From the NCBI GenBank assembly GCA_029863825.1, contig JAOTUP010000015.1, positions 1-12,626 of the forward strand: a DNA stretch of 12,626 nucleotides, written 5' to 3'. This DNA is from Acidobacteriota bacterium. Lineage in GTDB: Bacteria > Acidobacteriota > Thermoanaerobaculia > Multivoradales > JAHEKO01. The translations under genes were made by a program, and so were the position numbers. A model generated the notes under the pieces. The model saw only the letters and a program-made list of their open reading frames with translations, had not been told where the DNA came from and made no database searches. Positions 10,289 to 12,626 of this stretch are shown one piece after another. Each line of letters opens with the position of its first letter. Within the stretch, counting starts at the first letter, position 1.

Positions 10289-11554
10289 TCAGCTTTCGCT
10301 CTGCTTCTCGTCTTCGCCATCCTCGCCGAGGAGGCCCCGCAGGGCCTTCTCCCGCCGCAGCTGATCGCGCAACTCCGCGAGCCGACCAGCCCGATCCAAG
10401 TCCCGGCGCAACGCACCGCTCGGGGTGTTCTGCGCCCGCGCCATATTAGCAAGAGCTGATTCGAACTCGTCTTCCTCGACGGACACACTGCGCGTCTCAG
10501 CGACCTCATCGATCAGCAGGCGGGCGCGCACCCGACGCTCCGCTCGCGGCCTGACCTCCGCAGCAAGCCGTTGCCAATCCACGTCGGCGCGGTCCAGGTC
10601 GACGCCCTGCGCTGCCAAGCTCGAGGCATACTCGGACAGGATCTGCTCGACTTCCTTGTCAACCACGCGCTTGGGAAGCTCGAAGGGGTAGCGTTCGCAA
10701 AGCTGGTCCAGCAAAGCGGTCTCCCTATCCCGTCGCCGCTGCCTTTCTTTCGATGCGCGGAGCCGGTCCGCAACTTCGCGGCGCAGCGCGTCCAGGGAAT
10801 CAAAGTCTCCGACACTGGCGGCGAAGCCGTCGTCCAGCGGTGCCAACTCGCGCTCACGAACCCTCTCGACGTCGATCGAATAACGCGTAATCTCCGACTC
10901 CCCGCTCCGGCGCTCGAATTCCGCCCTCTGTCCCGCCGCCATTCCGGTCGCAGCGATGGTCAACTCCTCCCAGGCCCGTTCGTCACCGACTTCGAACGTG
11001 GTCGGCACCGGCGCCTCTGCCTCTTCACCTTCGAGCAGCTGCCGCAGCTGCGCCACGACAAGGTCACCTCTCGTCGCCGGTCGATCGGCATCTTTCCAGT
11101 CGGCCAGGTTGCGCTGCAGATCCTCCAGCGCCTCTGCGATCTCCTCGTCTTTCGGCAAAGTGTCGGTGTCCGGAAGATCGAACTCCCCGAGCTCTCCGAG
11201 CTCTATTGTCGGTCTGACGTCGACCGTCGCAACGAAGGTCAAGTCCTCACCCGGCTTCAGATCGACGTCGTCGACCTGCGGCGACAGCAGCGGATCGAGA
11301 GAGGCCTCGGCTTCCGCCTGCTTCCAGTATCGCGGCAACAGACGGTCGACAACATCCTGCTCGATCTCTTCGCCAAACCTCTTCTTGACGATCTCGAGCG
11401 GTATCTTGCCCTTACGAAACCCCGGCAAACGCGCGCGACGCCGGAACTCCTGCGTTACACGCTCAGTCTCGGCCTGCACAGCGGCGAACGGCACCGCTAC
11501 CGTCACTCGCATCTGGCAGGCGCCCACATCTTCAACCGACACAACCACACTCAT
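10289..11554 (-). CDS. tig: Trigger factor (ribosome-associated chaperone)
   Basis: A 421-residue trigger factor, slightly shorter than the 430-450 usual in the family. The N-terminal ribosome-binding domain (about 1-115) has the signature GFRKGKIP (45-52), which docks at the exit tunnel. The middle region (about 156-235) occupies the FKBP-type PPIase position, RPATRGDLVVAQ to SIDVERVRERELAPLDDGFA, but is short and lacks the typical FxGxxxG and IPGFE-type segments. The C-terminal helical chaperone domain (about 240-405) is present, rich in Arg and Glu. It holds nascent chains at the ribosome. GAGGA lies nine bases upstream of the ATG. It begins about 60 bases after tRNA-Leu with no clear terminator between, and clpP follows by 35 bases. 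A degenerate PPIase is inferred from motif absence only. Confidence 0.95.
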   Translation of the reverse strand: MSVVVSVEDVGACQMRVTVAVPFAAVQAETERVTQEFRRRARLPGFRKGKIPLEIVKKRFGEEIEQDVVDRLLPRYWKQAEAEASLDPLLSPQVDDVDLKPGEDLTFVATVDVRPTIELGELGEFDLPDTDTLPKDEEIAEALEDLQRNLADWKDADRPATRGDLVVAQLRQLLEGEEAEAPVPTTFEVGDERAWEELTIAATGMAAGQRAEFERRSGESEITRYSIDVERVRERELAPLDDGFAASVGDFDSLDALRREVADRLRASKERQRRRDRETALLDQLCERYPFELPKRVVDKEVEQILSEYASSLAAQGVDLDRADVDWQRLAAEVRPRAERRVRARLLIDEVAETRSVSVEEDEFESALANMARAQNTPSGALRRDLDRAGRLAELRDQLRREKALRGLLGEDGEDEKQSES

Positions 11555-11613
11555 GGCTCTTGTTCCTCGACTCTCGATTGACTGAACTGGCTGCCGCCGA
11601 CTGCTGGCAGTGT

Positions 11614-11700
11614 TGGTGCGAAAGGGGGGACTCGAACCCCCACCCCGATTTCGGGACTAGATCCTAAATCTAGCGCGTCTACCAATTCCGCCACTTTCGC
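11614..11700 (-). tRNA. tRNA-Leu (anticodon TAG)
   Basis: A full class II cloverleaf on the minus strand. Acceptor arms GCGAAAG and CTTTCGC pair over seven bases. The D-arm has GGTAGACGC, the anticodon stem is CTAGA/TCTAG around the loop TTTAGGA, so the anticodon is TAG (reads CUA), and there is a long variable arm, as expected for leucine. The T-arm has GTTCGAGTC with flanking GGGGG/CCCCC-type pairing. The discriminator is A and CCA is encoded in the DNA (11614-11616). It lies 40 bases after tRNA-Lys. Confidence 0.96.
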
Positions 11701-11740
11701 GGTGTGGGAAGACCGAACGACCGGCTGGAACCACGCAAAT

Positions 11741-11816
11741 TGGTGAGCCGCCAGGGACTCGAACCCCGAACCCGCAGATTAAGAGTCTGCTGCTCTGCCA
11801 GTTGAGCTAGCGGCCC
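11741..11816 (-). tRNA. tRNA-Lys (anticodon CTT)
   Basis: A 76-base cloverleaf on the minus strand. Acceptor arms GGGCCGC and GCGGCTC pair with one G-U. The D-arm is GCTC/GAGC, and the anticodon stem GCAGA/TCTGC encloses CTCTTAA, so the anticodon is CTT (reads AAG). The T-arm is CGGGG-TTCGAGT-CCCTG. Discriminator A and an encoded CCA (11741-11743) complete it. A TATAAT box sits 11 bases upstream. Confidence 0.96.
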
Positions 11817-11827
11817 ACGGACCGGTG

Positions 11828-11856
11828 ATTATAAGCGCTCGGAGTCGAAAAGCGAA
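11828..11856 (-). promoter_or_regulatory. Predicted sigma-70-type promoter of the tRNA-Lys/tRNA-Leu unit
   Basis: The minus strand has a perfect -10 box TATAAT (11828-11833), a 17-base spacer and TTCGCT (11851-11856) as a weak -35 (3 of 6 matches to TTGACA). The bases after the -10 box, CACCGGTCC, are GC-rich, like the discriminators of growth-controlled stable-RNA promoters. The likely start point leaves a leader of only about 4-5 bases before the mature tRNA-Lys 5' end. It is the clearest promoter in the window and may also serve tig and genes beyond. Confidence 0.65.
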
Positions 11857-11906
11857 CACCCACCACTGATGCTGACCAATGCCGCGGACGGCTCCGTCGG
11901 CCTCCG

Positions 11907-11939
11907 GCTTTCGGCAACTCCGTGTCGCCGCCTGAAAGC
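11907..11939 (-). other. Stem-loop just after the stop of the right-edge gene
   Basis: Directly after the TGA (11942-11944) the minus strand folds as GCTTTC, a bulged A, GGCGGC, loop GACACGGA, GTTGCC, GAAAGC: twelve pairs with two G-U and one bulge. No U-tract follows, so it is not a canonical intrinsic terminator. It could protect or process the 3' end, or separate that gene from the tRNA promoter. Confidence 0.45.
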
Positions 11940-11941
11940 TC

Positions 11942-12626
11942 TCAGATCAGGTGTTTGATTTCCGCCGTGCCAACGGCGCTCGTCGCAGTGACGATAAGGG
12001 CCGCGGTTCCCCGTCGCAGATCCGGCACCTGAACCTGAAGATGCAATTTGCCGTGCTCATTGGTGGCGCCGGAACCCAACACCACCGGCTCGCTCTCGGT
12101 CGAGATGAGCTTGACGGCAACCTCGGCCGCCTCGATCGGTCGACCACCAAGACTCGACTTGGCATGGAAAGCCAGCAGCACGTCGGTGCCGAGATTGAGC
12201 TCGTCAGGAGAATCCATCATCAGCACCAAATGCTCCTGCTCCGCCTCGGTGCTCAAGTAATCGAGAATGACCTGGTCCAGGCTGCGACTGGCGTCGGTTC
12301 GGGCGCTCGGATCGGAGACCTCCGCCGCCGCTCCGCCTACCGGGGCGGGCGCGCCGGCGAGTGGACCCAGTCGCTCCGTGACATGTTCGTCGAACTTCCC
12401 GGCGCGAATGGCCGCGATCGTTCGTCGATGCTGACGCTCCATCAGTGAAGCGATGGCCTCCTTGCCTTCCCCCTCCTTGAGAAGACGTGCGTACTCCGAT
12501 TGTCGGCGGGTCAGAATCTGGCCACCGACATAGACAAGGCTCTCGACACAAGGGTTCTGAAGCCCTTTGTCTTCGGTCTGAACGTGGAAGACGAGTCCAC
12601 GGTGGCGGACGTCGGTGTTGTACCCG
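11942..12626 (-). CDS. Hypothetical two-module protein, 5' end outside the window
   Basis: The frame stays open to the right edge, so 227 residues plus an incomplete codon are visible; the true start is probably only a few codons outside, as I judge from the compact N-terminal module. That module (about 1-75 as seen) begins GYNTDVRHRGLVFHVQTEDK and continues through YVGGQILTRRQSEYARLL into a helix with MERQHRRTIAAIRAG. An Ala/Pro/Gly-rich linker follows, then SLDQVILDYLSTE, and a C-terminal beta-rich domain with ELNLGTDVLLAFHAKSS, GRPIEAAEVAVKLIS and GSGATNEHGKLHLQVQVPDL. The last part resembles Ig-like or carboxypeptidase-regulatory/MG2-like beta-sandwich folds, in which an added domain carries 'G-A-T-x-x-x-G' turns. 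No signal peptide, membrane segment or catalytic motif is visible. I cannot assign a function; the fold statement is inference from pattern. Confidence 0.8.
   Translation of the reverse strand, partial: GYNTDVRHRGLVFHVQTEDKGLQNPCVESLVYVGGQILTRRQSEYARLLKEGEGKEAIASLMERQHRRTIAAIRAGKFDEHVTERLGPLAGAPAPVGGAAAEVSDPSARTDASRSLDQVILDYLSTEAEQEHLVLMMDSPDELNLGTDVLLAFHAKSSLGGRPIEAAEVAVKLISTESEPVVLGSGATNEHGKLHLQVQVPDLRRGTAALIVTATSAVGTAEIKHLI

Noticed and set aside
10571..11581. Plus-strand open frame of 336 codons opposite tig
   Set aside because: Its translation shows no family signature and lies fully antisense to trigger factor, which carries GFRKGKIP and other expected features.

Overview
This is a high-GC bacterial chromosome segment made almost entirely of core housekeeping genes. 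I see no CRISPR array, transposase, phage gene, toxin-antitoxin pair or long repeat. Every gene except the first is read on the minus strand. No gene-free stretch exceeds about 180 bases. The set (futalosine-route menaquinone genes, Rho, Lon and ClpXP together, an antiquitin-type aldehyde dehydrogenase, tRNA genes with encoded CCA) would suit a deep-branching Gram-negative such as an Acidobacteriota or 'deltaproteobacterial' lineage. That placement is inference, not something the sequence proves.

Layout in minus-strand transcription order, from right to left. (1) A partial hypothetical two-module protein (11942-12626) runs off the right edge. (2) A gap with a stem-loop is followed by a TATAAT promoter, then tRNA-Lys(CTT) and tRNA-Leu(TAG). 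(3) The protein-quality block follows: tig (trigger factor), clpP, clpX and lon. (4) engB, a ribosome-assembly GTPase, overlaps rho, the transcription terminator, by 11 nt. (5) mqnA and mqnC encode two steps of the futalosine route to menaquinone. (6) A diacylglycerol-kinase-family lipid kinase comes last. The end of an ALDH7-type aldehyde dehydrogenase gene (1-411, plus strand) converges on it.

Functionally, trigger factor receives nascent chains at the ribosome exit, ClpXP and Lon degrade failed or regulatory proteins, EngB helps build the large ribosomal subunit, and Rho ends untranslated transcripts. It is a growth and protein-homeostasis neighbourhood headed by two tRNAs, with a quinone and lipid block downstream. 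Most spacings are short, so co-transcription in sub-operons is plausible. I found no convincing intrinsic terminator on the coding strand.

I do not see a clear new biological system. The items most worth a second look are the uncharacterised protein at the right edge, the eroded PPIase domain of trigger factor, the tRNA-to-tig arrangement with no visible terminator, and the unusual start of engB with its overlap into rho.
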